In this document: positions 55,123 to 63,909 of the stretch, piece by piece | How the letters are laid out: the number at the start of each line of letters is the position of its first letter | How positions within the stretch are numbered: position 1 is the first letter of the stretch | Assembly: GCA_963700775.1 (NCBI GenBank) | Contig: CAVOYU010000002.1 | Coordinates: 303,596-367,595 of the forward strand | DNA: 64,000 nt | Direction of reading: 5' to 3' | Source of the DNA: Thermohalobaculum sp963700775 | GTDB lineage: Bacteria > Pseudomonadota > Alphaproteobacteria > Rhodobacterales > Rhodobacteraceae | The notes under the pieces: generated by a model | What the model saw: the letters and a program-made list of their open reading frames with translations, nothing else | Told to the model about the DNA's origin: nothing | The model's database searches: none | Program-made: the position numbers and the translations under genes

Positions 55123-56693
55123 AAATCCGTGGGCGCGCCGCCTTCCCGCTTGCGGCGCTCGACGAAGGCGTCGAGCTCCTCGCGGATGGCCGGGTCCATG
55201 GGCGGCGGCTCGAACTCGGCCAGGATCGCCTTCCAGATCCGGTTGGCCCGCTCCGGGGTCTGCAGCGCGCCAGCCTCGGACCAGCTCTCGAAATTGCGCC
55301 AATCCGAGAGGAACGGTCCGTAGAAGGCCGTCTCGTAGCGCTCCTGCGTGTGCTGCAGGCCGAAGAAGTGGCGGGCGTCCATCGCCTGGCCGATGGCTTC
55401 GAAGGCCAGGTCGCCTTCGGTGGTTCCTACCGGGGTGTTGTAGGCGATCATCTGCTGCAGGGTCTCGCAGTCCATCACGAACTTCTCATAGCTGGCGCAG
55501 AGCCCGCCCTCGAGCCATCCGGCGGCGTGATAGACCATGTTGGCCCGCGCCGATGTGCATGCCCAGAGCGAAAAGGCGCTCTCCCATGCGGCCTGGGCGT
55601 CAGGGCAATTGGCGGCGCAGGCGTTCGAGGCGCGAAGCGGCAGATTGTAATGCCGTGCCATCTGGCCGGAGACTTGGGTCGCCCGCATGTATTCCGGCGT
55701 GCCGAATGCCGGGGCGCCGGATTTCATGTCGACATTCGAGGTGAACGAGCCCATCACCACCGGGCACCCGGGGTTGATCTGCTGCAGGAGCACGATCCCG
55801 GCCAGCGCCTCGGCCGTCTGCTGGGCGACCGCGCCGGCGATGGTCACCGGTGCCATGGCGCCGGCGAGAGTGAACGGCGTCACCGTCACCACCTGGCCGC
55901 GTTTGGCCAGCCGCATGGCTCCATCCAGCATCGGCCAGTCGTGGATCAGGGGCGAGGTCGAATTGATGTTGGTGAACATCCGCGGCGTCGCCTCGAATTC
56001 GGCGTGGCTGAGGCCCCCGGCGATCCGCACCATTTCCATCGCGTCCTCGACACGCTCGGTGCCGAGGCTGTAGGCGTGAACCACCTTGTCGGTCAGCACC
56101 AGCTTGTCGCGGATGCAGTCCAGGTGGCGTACCGAGGGATGCACGTCGACCGGCTCGACAGGATAGCCGCCGACCATGTGGATGCAATTGAAGTACTGGC
56201 TGAGCTTGACAAGGTCGCGGTAGCTCTCGAGCGTGCCCGGGCGGCGGCCCCGGTCGAGGTCCGAGCAACTCGGCGGGCTCGAGACGTTGATATAGACTTG
56301 GCGGCGGCCGCCGATCGGAACGGTGTGCTCCGGATTCCGCGGCGTGATGGTGAACTCTGACGGTGCCTTCGCCACCATCTCGCGCACCATCGCCCGGTCG
56401 AAACGAACCCGGTTGGAATTGGGGTCGACGTCGGCTCCGGCCTCTTTCAGATGGCGCTTTGCATCGTCGTGCAGAAAGTCGATGCCGATTTCCTCGAGGA
56501 TCCGCATCGCCGTGTCGTCAACGGCGGCGACACCGTCTTGCGACAGCGGCTCGGTCGGCCGGTCGAGGATCTCCGGGATCCGCCAGGGGAGCTGGCTGAT
56601 CGCGGCGCCGCCGCGGCGTACGTTGCCGGCACGCCCGCCGCCGCGCCTGCGCCGGCCACCGTCATCCGCGGGTTGGGGAGCCGCTTCGCTCAT
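55119..56693 (-). CDS. MttB-family methyltransferase (non-pyrrolysine, betaine-type)
   Basis: 524 residues of the trimethylamine methyltransferase superfamily. The reading frame has no internal amber codon, so it belongs to the non-pyrrolysine group, of which some members demethylate glycine betaine, proline betaine or carnitine and pass the methyl to a corrinoid protein. Features are VYINVSSPPSCSDLDRGRRPGTLESYRDL (split), HSYSLGTERVEDAM-like block, NINSTSPLIHDWPMLDGAM and GSFTSNVDMKSGAPAFGTPE. The N-terminal 30 residues are Arg/Gly-rich and low complexity. No corrinoid-protein gene is adjacent. Context with choline-sulfatase suggests a quaternary amine substrate (inference). Confidence 0.85.
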   Translation of the reverse strand: MSEAAPQPADDGGRRRRGGGRAGNVRRGGAAISQLPWRIPEILDRPTEPLSQDGVAAVDDTAMRILEEIGIDFLHDDAKRHLKEAGADVDPNSNRVRFDRAMVREMVAKAPSEFTITPRNPEHTVPIGGRRQVYINVSSPPSCSDLDRGRRPGTLESYRDLVKLSQYFNCIHMVGGYPVEPVDVHPSVRHLDCIRDKLVLTDKVVHAYSLGTERVEDAMEMVRIAGGLSHAEFEATPRMFTNINSTSPLIHDWPMLDGAMRLAKRGQVVTVTPFTLAGAMAPVTIAGAVAQQTAEALAGIVLLQQINPGCPVVMGSFTSNVDMKSGAPAFGTPEYMRATQVSGQMARHYNLPLRASNACAANCPDAQAAWESAFSLWACTSARANMVYHAAGWLEGGLCASYEKFVMDCETLQQMIAYNTPVGTTEGDLAFEAIGQAMDARHFFGLQHTQERYETAFYGPFLSDWRNFESWSEAGALQTPERANRIWKAILAEFEPPPMDPAIREELDAFVERRKREGGAPTDF

Positions 56694-56813
56694 CTTCGCC
56701 TTGCCTCGCTGCGCTGGGTCGGGACCTGGGTCCGGAGCGTTGATCCCCGCTCCGGTGACGTCCCGCCGGTCTGCGGCAGATTCTGTCGCATTTCGGAAAG
56801 AGTGTGCCGCGCG

Positions 56814-57539
56814 TCAGACATTCAGGCGGGCAAGCAATGCTGGCAGATGCTCGATCGAGGGCAGGATGTGGTCGGCATAAGGAGCCAGATCCTCGGCAGT
56901 GGCCGGGCCGGTCAGCACGCCGACGGCCATCGCCGCCCCGGCGTTTCGTGCCACCTGGAGGTCGTGGCGGCTGTCTCCCACCATCACGATGGTCGCCGGC
57001 GGAATCCCGGCTGCCCGGGCGAAGGCCAGCAACATGCCGGGACCCGGCTTGTGGCCGTGGCCGCTGTCATAGCCGCAGATGAAGTCGAAGGCGGCGAGAA
57101 CGCCGACAGTGCCGAGCTGGGTGCGCGCGGCGAGCTCGGAATCATGGGTGGCGACGCCGAGGGCGAAACCACGCGCGCGGAGTCCTGACAGCAACCCGGC
57201 GAGGTCCGCCGAGGCCGGGAACATGAAGGCCGGATCGCGCAGGGTCGCGAGCGCGGTCTCGTCGAGCCTGCGCTCGATCGCGGCGGCGCCGAGATCGGGG
57301 CGGAACTCGGACAGTATCTCCGCGATCTCGGTCATCGTCCCGGCAACGATCGGAGAGCCCGCGACGAACCGCCGGGCTTCCGGCAGGTAGCCGAGAGCGG
57401 CGCACATGCGGCCGTGATGCGCGGGGTCGGCGGCCAGCTCGCCGAGTACGGTTTCGGTGTACTTGCCCCAGGTGGCCTGGAAGTCGAACAGCGTGCCGTC
57501 CTTGTCGAACAGGACGCCGTTGATCTCATGCGCGGCCAT
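56814..57539 (-). CDS. HAD-family phosphatase (phosphoglycolate-phosphatase-like)
   Basis: 241 residues. HAD motif I is VLFDKDGTLFDF, motif II is the Thr in LGVATHD, the Lys is in GHGHKPGPGML, and motif IV is VMVGDSRHDLQVA. The cap domain is helical (C1). It resembles Gph but is diverged. Substrate probably a small phosphorylated metabolite. The ATG at 57539 gives the family-typical start. Possibly unrelated to the lasso cluster that starts on the opposite strand 417 bases away. Confidence 0.87.
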   Translation of the reverse strand: MAAHEINGVLFDKDGTLFDFQATWGKYTETVLGELAADPAHHGRMCAALGYLPEARRFVAGSPIVAGTMTEIAEILSEFRPDLGAAAIERRLDETALATLRDPAFMFPASADLAGLLSGLRARGFALGVATHDSELAARTQLGTVGVLAAFDFICGYDSGHGHKPGPGMLLAFARAAGIPPATIVMVGDSRHDLQVARNAGAAMAVGVLTGPATAEDLAPYADHILPSIEHLPALLARLNV

Positions 57540-57955
57540 CGTGTGCGTTCCTCGTGGTCGGCCGGCGGGCTCGGTGGACAATTCGGTCTCTGTTGTCTCG
57601 ATAGCAATATGCACGGCACCGCCGACGGAAACACCGGTCGCCACAGTGAGCGGACGAAGGCTCGTCGGAGCCTCGCCTGGTTCGGCTCACTTCGGTTACG
57701 GCGCTCCCCTCGACCGATCGCGAATAGCTGATACTCGGGGTCGTGGCGGCGAACAAGACCGGTCATCGGGATCGCCCTGCACGAGCGTACGCCGAGGTGG
57801 CTTCCCGGGTGTTCCAACTGTCGTTCGGGCACGTGCCGGTCGGGCTCCAGACTGCTTGAGCTAGCCACATACTTGCGGTATCAAGCTGCGAAGAACCGCC
57901 TTGAAAGGTGGCGCCTTTGCCTTCGCGCATGAAACATTGGGTAGGGAACGGCAGG
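57540..57955. other. Intergenic region upstream of the lasso cluster
   Basis: About 415 bases between the divergent HAD gene and the lasso precursor. The only distinct element I see is the promoter-like sequence at 57856-57884. No convincing gene: the reading frames present lack RBSs. Confidence 0.5.
57856..57884 (+). promoter_or_regulatory. Candidate promoter of the lasso-peptide cluster
   Basis: TTGAGC (-35) at 57856-57861 and TATCAA (-10) at 57879-57884, 17 bases apart. The outer CTTGA/TCAAG bases are also complementary. It lies about 70 bases before the precursor gene. Confidence 0.4.
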
Positions 57956-58090
57956 ATGAAAAAGAAGACAGGCAAGCTGGCGTGGACCTCGCCGAAGCTC
58001 GAGCAGATCGAGATGGTCGATACCTCCGGGAATGGCAAGGGTGGGAGCGCGGTAGAGACGGAGATGGGCGCAGCGAGGACGCGTTCCTGA
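57956..58090 (+). CDS. Lasso-peptide precursor (paeninodin-like)
   Basis: 44 residues. The leader (1-24) holds the lasso recognition pattern W10-x-x-P13-x-L15, with E16 and I18, and a Thr at 23, which is two residues before the expected core. The register matches the leader of paeninodin. The predicted core is 20 residues from Gly25 and ends in Ser44. It has acids only at core positions 10 and 12, whereas ring-closing acids are usually at 7, 8 or 9. An AGGGA run lies upstream of ATG 57956; ATG 57929 in the same frame would give a longer leader. It precedes lasso B1, B2, C, kinase and exporter genes. Identification rests on both leader motif and neighbours. Confidence 0.78.
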   Translation: MKKKTGKLAWTSPKLEQIEMVDTSGNGKGGSAVETEMGAARTRS

Positions 58091-58130
58091 CACCGTGAGA
58101 CTTCCAGGCGCTCATTCTGCGAATGCACAG

Positions 58131-58155
58131 ACCGACGCCGGAAGGCCAAGCGTCG
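58131..58155 (+). promoter_or_regulatory. Intercistronic hairpin between precursor and processing genes
   Basis: CCGACGC/GCGTCGG 7-bp stem with an 11-base loop, in the 145-base gap after the precursor stop. There is no T run. Structures here often stabilise or partially terminate the precursor mRNA in lasso operons; inferred. Confidence 0.4.
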
Positions 58156-58235
58156 GCACTGATGCGGCGGGGGGTCGGCGATTGAAGTGACGGCGCGCCG
58201 TCCGATGCGGCGCTCGGGTTGGTCGGGGTCTGTCG

Positions 58236-58526
58236 ATGATCGAGATTTTCGCGGATACCGTCGTTTCCCGCGGCTCCGAGCATGTCGAAGCCGAAATGGC
58301 CGGGCAGACCGTGATGATGAGCATCCGGCGCGGTAAGTATTTCGCCGTCGAGGGCACCGGACAACGGATCTGGGAGCTTATCGCCGAACCGCGACCGGTA
58401 GGCGAGATCATCGAGCGGCTTCTCGAAGAGTACGATATCGACCGGGATGCCTGCAGTCGTGAGGTCGAAGGCTTCGTGGCCGAGCTTCTGAAGAACGGCC
58501 TCGCCCAGGCTCGGGCGGCGCAATGA
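58236..58526 (+). CDS. Lasso-peptide leader-binding protein B1 (PqqD-like RRE)
   Basis: 96 residues of the PqqD/RRE fold that grips the precursor leader and presents it to the peptidase and cyclase. The pattern GKYFAVEGTGQRIWELIAEP, then VGEIIERLLEEYDIDRDAC, matches lasso B1 proteins closely. A winged-helix-like ending (EVEGFVAELLKNGLAQ) follows. Its stop overlaps the start of B2 by four bases (ATGA). A separate B1 gene means the cluster has split B genes. Confidence 0.88.
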   Translation: MIEIFADTVVSRGSEHVEAEMAGQTVMMSIRRGKYFAVEGTGQRIWELIAEPRPVGEIIERLLEEYDIDRDACSREVEGFVAELLKNGLAQARAAQ

Positions 58527-58975
58527 CGCCCGGTGATGCTGTCGCGGCGTTCCGACGAGCTCCGCCGGCCCGCCGTCGTCTGGCGCTCGAGGCATTGGCC
58601 TCGCTCGCTGTCGCACGAGTGCTCACGGCAATGCCGGCATGCCTCTACACACGGTTCCTTGGCCGGCTCTGCGCCGCGCCGGATCGCGTCGGCGAATGTC
58701 CGGCGATAGCCCGGGATATCGGCAGTGTGACCGCGCGTGTGGCGGAGTGTGTTCCGTTCCGCGCCCGCTGCCTCGAGCAGGCGATCGCCACCCGCCGGAT
58801 GCTGGCTCGGCGCGGCATTCGCGCGACCGTCACCTTTGGGGTGAACCGCGATGCGGCGACCCGCTCCAGGCCGCAGGACGGAGATGCCGCCCATGCTTGG
58901 GTCGAAGTGGGATCACGGATTGTGGCCGGCGACGGGAAGCTCGACCAATTCCTGGTCGTCGCGCGTTTCTCGTGA
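58523..58975 (+). CDS. Lasso-peptide leader peptidase B2 (transglutaminase-like)
   Basis: 150 residues. Cysteine-protease fold related to transglutaminases; cuts the leader from the precursor. Candidate catalytic residues are Cys83 (RARCLEQAIA), His124 (AAHAWVEVG) and an Asp near 137 (AGDGKLDQF). All three lie in the motif spacing usual for B2. The ATG overlaps the B1 stop. It is 94 bases before the cyclase start. Size matches B2 (about 140-155). Confidence 0.9.
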   Translation: MTPGDAVAAFRRAPPARRRLALEALASLAVARVLTAMPACLYTRFLGRLCAAPDRVGECPAIARDIGSVTARVAECVPFRARCLEQAIATRRMLARRGIRATVTFGVNRDAATRSRPQDGDAAHAWVEVGSRIVAGDGKLDQFLVVARFS

Positions 58976-59068
58976 GAGCGGAGAAATGACCCCGAGGACC
59001 GGCTTTCGATCCTTTGGCTGGCCGATGACCGCCTGCCCGGCATGGGTGGGACCAAAAGGACCGGGCTG

Positions 59069-61080
59069 ATGGTGCAGTTCATCTGCGGCATCGAGAGACG
59101 GGACGGCGGGGTCCCGAATACGCGACTCCTCCACGCAATGTTCGATGCGATGAACCCGCTGCGCAAGCCCGAGGTCCGCGACTTTGCCGTCGACGGCCGG
59201 GTCGCTCTCGGCGTCATTGCGCTCGCGCCCTGCGCGGGGGCCACGCCGGAGCCGGCCCGGGTAATGCGCCTGCCGGACGGTCTCATGGTCGCCGACGCCC
59301 GCCTCTACGGAGAGCCGACGGGAACACTGGAGGGCGCCATTGCGGCCGAACGTCTCGCGGCGGTGCGGCGGCTCGGCGGCTGGCGCGGCTTGGCGCCGCT
59401 TCACGGTGATTTCGCCTATGCCTGGTGGGAGCGCGCAAATGGCATGCTGGAGCTCGGTCGCGATCACTTCGGCGTGCGCCCGGTGGTCTACACGCAGACG
59501 CCGGGAGAGTATGTCGCCTTCGCGTCGCATCCTGCGGCCTTGCTCGGCACCGGGCTTGTGGGGCGGGAGATCGACGGACCTGCAATGGTCCACGTCATGC
59601 GCGACTACTATCCGCACGCCGATCATACGGTCTACGCGGCGATGCGCGCCGTACGGGCCGCCCATGTGGTGCGCTTCGCGCCTGGCCTGCAGGCCGATCC
59701 CCAGTGCTACTGGCGGCTGCCGATCCCGCGGCGAAGGCCGCTCGGATCGAAATCGCGAGGAACTCGCCGCGGGTGTCCGGCAACGCCTGGAGCAGGCCGT
59801 GCGGCGGCGGCTGCCTTCGGCCGGGCCCGGCGCGGCCGAGGTCAGCGGAGGTCTCGAACTCAACTCCTATCGCTGTCATCGCCGCGCGCGGCATCGCCGA
59901 AAGCGGGCGGCAATTCTTCGGCTACTGCCTCGCGGATGACGGAGCGCCCTGGAGCCTGCCGTCGGTCGATGAGCTTCCGACCGCCCGGGAAGCGGCGGCC
60001 GGGATGCCGAACATGACCGTTCTGCCCGCGGTCACGCCGGGGCTCTGGGCGCTGTCGCGGGCCGGGCACGATCCCGATACCCTGCTGCGGCTGTCGCCGG
60101 ATGATCCGGCGAATGCCCTCCTGTCCGACGCGGCCGCCAGGGGAGCACGGATCATGTTCACCGGCTTTGCCGGCGATCAGCTGGTCACGCATCGCGGCCG
60201 GGGTGCGCTGGCGGAGCTTTTCTGGTCGGGCCATTGGGGGCGCCTCTGGCCGCTGCTGAACGAGTATGCCGAGCACCGGGGCGGCTCGATCTGGAGCCAC
60301 GTGCGTTGGCGGGTGGCGATACAGAGCCTGCCCCTCTGGGCTCGAAGGCTGTTGTTGCGTCCGTTCGGCCGGATCAATTCATCCAACGGCTGGGTGCGGC
60401 GCATATCGCCCTTCCTCGCTCGCCGCTGGCACGGGGAACTCCCGATCGAGCGGATCTACGATGGTGCCGACACAAGACGCAACCGGCGCTCGGAGATCGG
60501 CGAATGGCTGGTCGAGCACCGTTTCGAGAGCCACGCCTGGCAGGCTGGCATGCATGGTCTCGCCTATGCGGCGCCGATGGTGGACCGCGACCTCCTCGAC
60601 TATTCGCTGAGCATACCGGGGTATTTCTACGCCCACCCGGGTGAGGAGCGGGGGATCTACCGGGAGGCCGTTCGCGATCTGGTGCCGGAATCGGTGTGGC
60701 GGCGTCGCGACAAACGTTACCCGGTTCCCCTGGAGTCCTACCGGCTGGCAGCGGCGCGCCGGGAGATGATCGGTTGGCTGGATGAACTGGAAGGCTGTCC
60801 TCTCGTTCGGAGCTTCATCGATCTTCCCGCCCTGAAGGCGCATCTTGCGAGCCTCCCCGATGAGGCGACCGCGCGCGCACAGGTGCTCGATGCCGCTGCC
60901 CGTGGCGAACAACCGGAGTACCTCGACGGCGAGTATGAAAGCGTCGTGCGTTTCATCGCCATCCTCGCCGAGCACGCCGGGGTGTTCCGTCTGCCCGGGG
61001 AAGGCCTGCCAGGGGAAGAGCTGCCGACCCCCGAGGGCATCCGCCCGCAGGTGGTGTTGGCTCGCAGCCGGGCCGCATGA
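59069..61080 (+). CDS. Lasso-peptide cyclase C (asparagine-synthetase-like), two single-base frameshifts
   Basis: Closes the isopeptide ring by activating the side-chain acid with ATP. The N-terminal glutaminase-like domain starts MVQFICGIERRDG, with FAYAWWERANGMLELGRDHFGVRP following. It has no Cys at position 2, as usual for lasso C. Two extra bases interrupt it: one between about 59726 and 59751, the other an extra A at 59857-59858, which breaks the PPi-loop motif SGGLDST. Removing both gives 669 residues in one frame with REELAAGVRQRLEQAVRRRLP and TPIAVIAARGIAESGRQFFGYCL joined. The start follows an aaagga RBS. Either the gene is inactive or the bases are errors; perfect restoration favours error. 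Confidence 0.85.
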
Positions 61081-62019
61081 ACATCCATTGGCATCGGGCC
61101 CACGGGCTGCTCCTGCGCTCCACGCTGGAGCTGCCCGAATTCGCCGCGGCGCGGCCGGGCCGTGCCGATATCGCCGTTACGATGGGCGGCGAGGCCCGGC
61201 TTGCCTGGCTTGGGCTCGGGGATGCGACACCGGGGCAGGGGGCCTTCGCCGCCGCGCCTGTCGGTGGCCATGTCATGCATGTCGAACTCGGCCGGGCACT
61301 ACTGGGTGCGCGGCGGGACCGAGATTTTCGTGTCGCAGGCGCCGGGCGCCGACGGGGCGACAGTCAGATTGTTCCTGCTCGGCAGTGCCCTCGGGATGGC
61401 CTTCCATCAGCGCGGGATGCTCGTGCTGCACGGTGCGACCGTTCGTCATGACGGAGCCGCGACAATTTTTGTCGGCCACAGCGGCGGCGGGAAATCCACG
61501 CTCGCGGCTGCCTTCGGCAAGGCCGGGCTCCCGATCCTCGGCGACGACACCGTGCTGCTCTGGCCACGGCCTGGAGGAGGCTTCGAGGTCTGGCCGGGGA
61601 GCCGGATGTTCAAGCTCTGGTGCGATGCGATCGAAGCGCTGGGCGGAGATGCGGCCGGGCTCGTTTCGGTCGGCGACCGGCTGGACAAGTACTTCGTGCC
61701 GAATAACTCAGCGGCGCCCGATCGCCCTGTCCCGGTCCGGCGGGTAGTGGCGCTTGCCGCCGCTGACGACGGGCCGGCGGAGCTCGCCCGGGTGGTTGGG
61801 CTCGACGCGATCCGGGTGATCGCCGGGAACACCTACCGGCCGGAATACGTCCCGCTGCTCGCCCGCGAGGCGTCGCATTTCCGGCTCTGCTCGGCACTGG
61901 CCGGGTCGGTCGCAGTGTCCCGGCTCAGGCGGCCCTGGGATATGGGCCGGCTCGACGAGACCCTGGCGCTGCTCGACCGGCATTGGTCCGGGCCGGCGGC
62001 CGCAGCCTCTCCGCGATGA
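61077..62019 (+). CDS. HPr-kinase-like tailoring kinase of the lasso cluster (single-base frameshift)
   Basis: 313 residues after removing one G from the run at 61294-61296, which joins HVMHVELGR to HYWVRGGTEIFVSQ. The C-terminal kinase half has the Walker A GHSGGGKST at about 133-141, preceded by LVLHGATV, and the acidic pair LGDDTVLL. Relatives in paeninodin-type clusters phosphorylate the C-terminal Ser of the precursor; here the precursor ends in Ser. The ATG overlaps the cyclase stop (ATGA), and its own stop overlaps the exporter start. The order C-kinase-D is the order known from such clusters. Target inferred, not shown. Confidence 0.82.
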
Positions 62020-63767
62020 GGGCGCACCTGCCGGGAGCAGGGATGCTGGTTACCGATCTTGTCGGCTTCGCCCGCGGTCGGTCCGCCATCGCGGTCGCCC
62101 TCGTTGCTGCCGGGGCGCTGCTGGAGGGGATCGGCATCATGATGCTGGTCCCGGTGGTGGCGTTGATCCTGGATGCAGCCGGCAGCGGCGGTGCGCTCGG
62201 CCTGGTGGCGCCGGTTCTCTCGGCGCTCGGTCTGGCCTCGCCCGGCGCACGGACCGCCGCCGTGCTGGCTGCCTTCGCCGTGGTTCTGGCGCTGCGCTTC
62301 GGCGTGCTGCTGGCCCGCGACGATCTGCTCGTGAGGCTGCAGCAGGACTTTGTCGCCGACCTCCGCTCGCGCGCCTTTCGCAAGATCGCCCGCGCCCCCT
62401 GGGCCGAGGTGACCGGATTGCGCCATGGAATGGTTGGACACGCCCTGACCAGTGATGTCGAGCGGGTTGTCGGAGCGATCGGTGCGGCCACCCATGGCGG
62501 GGTCGCGGGCGTGATGCTGGCGGTGCAGTTCGCCTTGGCCCTGGCGCTCGCTCCCGCGGTCACCTTGGTCGCGGCGGTAATGATGGCCCTGATGTTCCGC
62601 GCGCTCCGGCCTTTGCGCGACCGGGCGGCGCACCAGGGCGACGAGCTGAGTCACAGTGATCTCGCGCTGTTCGAAGGTGTCGGCGGCTTCCTGCGCGGGC
62701 TGAAGCCGGCGAAGGCGCACGGGCTCGAGGGACAGTACGTTGCCGTGGTCGAGGCGGCCGCGGCGCGGATCGGCGCCGTCAATCGCGCCTATGCGCGCGA
62801 CCATGCGCTGTCCCGCCTGTTGCTGCAGAGCGCGGCCGGCGCGGTCGGCATTGTGGCGGTCCTGCTCGGGCTCCACGTGTTCGGCACCCGGCCGGAGAAC
62901 CTGATCGTCGCGTTGATCGTCCTGGCCCGGCTCTCCGCGCCGCTGCAGGTGGTGCAGAACACGGCGCAGACCTTGCGCCATGCGGCCGCGGGCTACAGGG
63001 CGGCGCGACTGATCGCGGGTCCCCCGGGGCAGGTCGACGCCACGACGCCTGAGCCCCCGGCGTCGGCAAGGCCGCTGGCGGCCGCCCCGGAGATTTCCTT
63101 CTCTGGCGTGACCCTGCACGGCGGCGAGCCTGGATCGGTGCCGATACTGACTGATGTCAGCGTCAGTCTTCCGGCCGGAAGCATCACCGCGCTGGCGGGC
63201 GCGTCCGGGGCGGGAAAATCGACCTTCTGCGACATTGCCGTGGGTCTGATACGGCCGGACGCAGGGGAGGTGAGGCTCGACGGTGCCCCGCTCGACGAGG
63301 CTCTGGCGCGGCGGCTTCGCGCCTCGGTCGCCTATGTGGGCCAGGAACCGTTCCTGTTCGACGAGTCCTTGCGCACCAATCTCTGCTGGGGCTGCCCGGA
63401 GGTCGATGACGCCGCGGTCTGGGAAGCACTGGAAACGGTCGGCGCCGCCGGCCTGGCTCGGCAGCTTGAAGGCGGCCTCGATGGCTGGATCCGCTCCGAC
63501 GGCAACCGGTTCTCGGGCGGCGAGCGCCAGCGTTTCCGGCTGGCGCGCGCACTTTTGCGGCGGCCCCGGGTTCTGGTGCTCGACGAGGCGACCAATGCCC
63601 TCGACCAGGCGGCCGAGGCCGCGGTGCTCGGGGCGGTTCTGGCGGCGCGGCGCGGCGCGACGGTGCTGATGGTCTCGCACCGTCCCGAGATGCGAATTCT
63701 GGCCGATCGCATGATCAGGCTTGAGGCAGGAAGATTGATGGCCGGAGGATATGATCCGGTGACCTGA
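62016..63767 (+). CDS. Lasso-peptide ABC exporter D
   Basis: 583 residues: about five or six membrane helices (to about residue 330), followed by an ATPase domain with Walker A GASGAGKST, signature SGGERQRFRLARAL and Walker B VLVLDEATNALD. ABC exporters of this type secrete the mature peptide and give self-immunity. The ATG at 62016 is chosen because it overlaps the kinase stop (ATGA). The last codons fall in a short tandem duplication at 63751-63801. No separate isopeptidase or TonB-receptor gene is visible in the cluster. Confidence 0.9.
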   Translation: MRAHLPGAGMLVTDLVGFARGRSAIAVALVAAGALLEGIGIMMLVPVVALILDAAGSGGALGLVAPVLSALGLASPGARTAAVLAAFAVVLALRFGVLLARDDLLVRLQQDFVADLRSRAFRKIARAPWAEVTGLRHGMVGHALTSDVERVVGAIGAATHGGVAGVMLAVQFALALALAPAVTLVAAVMMALMFRALRPLRDRAAHQGDELSHSDLALFEGVGGFLRGLKPAKAHGLEGQYVAVVEAAAARIGAVNRAYARDHALSRLLLQSAAGAVGIVAVLLGLHVFGTRPENLIVALIVLARLSAPLQVVQNTAQTLRHAAAGYRAARLIAGPPGQVDATTPEPPASARPLAAAPEISFSGVTLHGGEPGSVPILTDVSVSLPAGSITALAGASGAGKSTFCDIAVGLIRPDAGEVRLDGAPLDEALARRLRASVAYVGQEPFLFDESLRTNLCWGCPEVDDAAVWEALETVGAAGLARQLEGGLDGWIRSDGNRFSGGERQRFRLARALLRRPRVLVLDEATNALDQAAEAAVLGAVLAARRGATVLMVSHRPEMRILADRMIRLEAGRLMAGGYDPVT

Positions 63768-63801
63768 TCCGGGGCATGATCGGGTGACCTGATCCGGGGG
63801 C
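63751..63801. repeat. 25-base tandem duplication across the exporter stop codon
   Basis: ATGATCCGGTGACCTGATCC plus GGGGC (63751-63775), followed by a near-identical 26-base copy (63776-63801) with a C-to-G change and one extra G. The first copy carries the end of the exporter gene; the second contains ATG ATC GGG TGA. Confidence 0.85.
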
Positions 63802-63879
63802 ATTGCCGGGCGCAGGAACATGCGGGACGACCCGGCGCCGAGGGCTCCGGGAAAAATGACAGTTTCGCGAATTCGCCTG

Positions 63880-63909
63880 TTGACTAGCGCGCGGGCGTTG
63901 CCATATACG
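63880..63909 (+). promoter_or_regulatory. Strong promoter reading out of the window
   Basis: TTGACT (63880-63885) and TATACG (63904-63909) with an 18-base GC-rich spacer. The discriminator is GC-rich. The spacing and the GC-rich spacer look like stable-RNA (rRNA or tRNA) promoters of alphaproteobacteria, but no RNA gene is seen in the remaining 90 bases. Confidence 0.45.

Noticed and set aside
55119..56693. Pyrrolysine-type trimethylamine methyltransferase
   Set aside because: The frame is continuous with no internal amber codon, so it belongs to the non-pyrrolysine group.
61833..63821. 662-codon minus-strand frame opposite the lasso exporter
   Set aside because: Shadow of an ABC transporter with intact Walker motifs.
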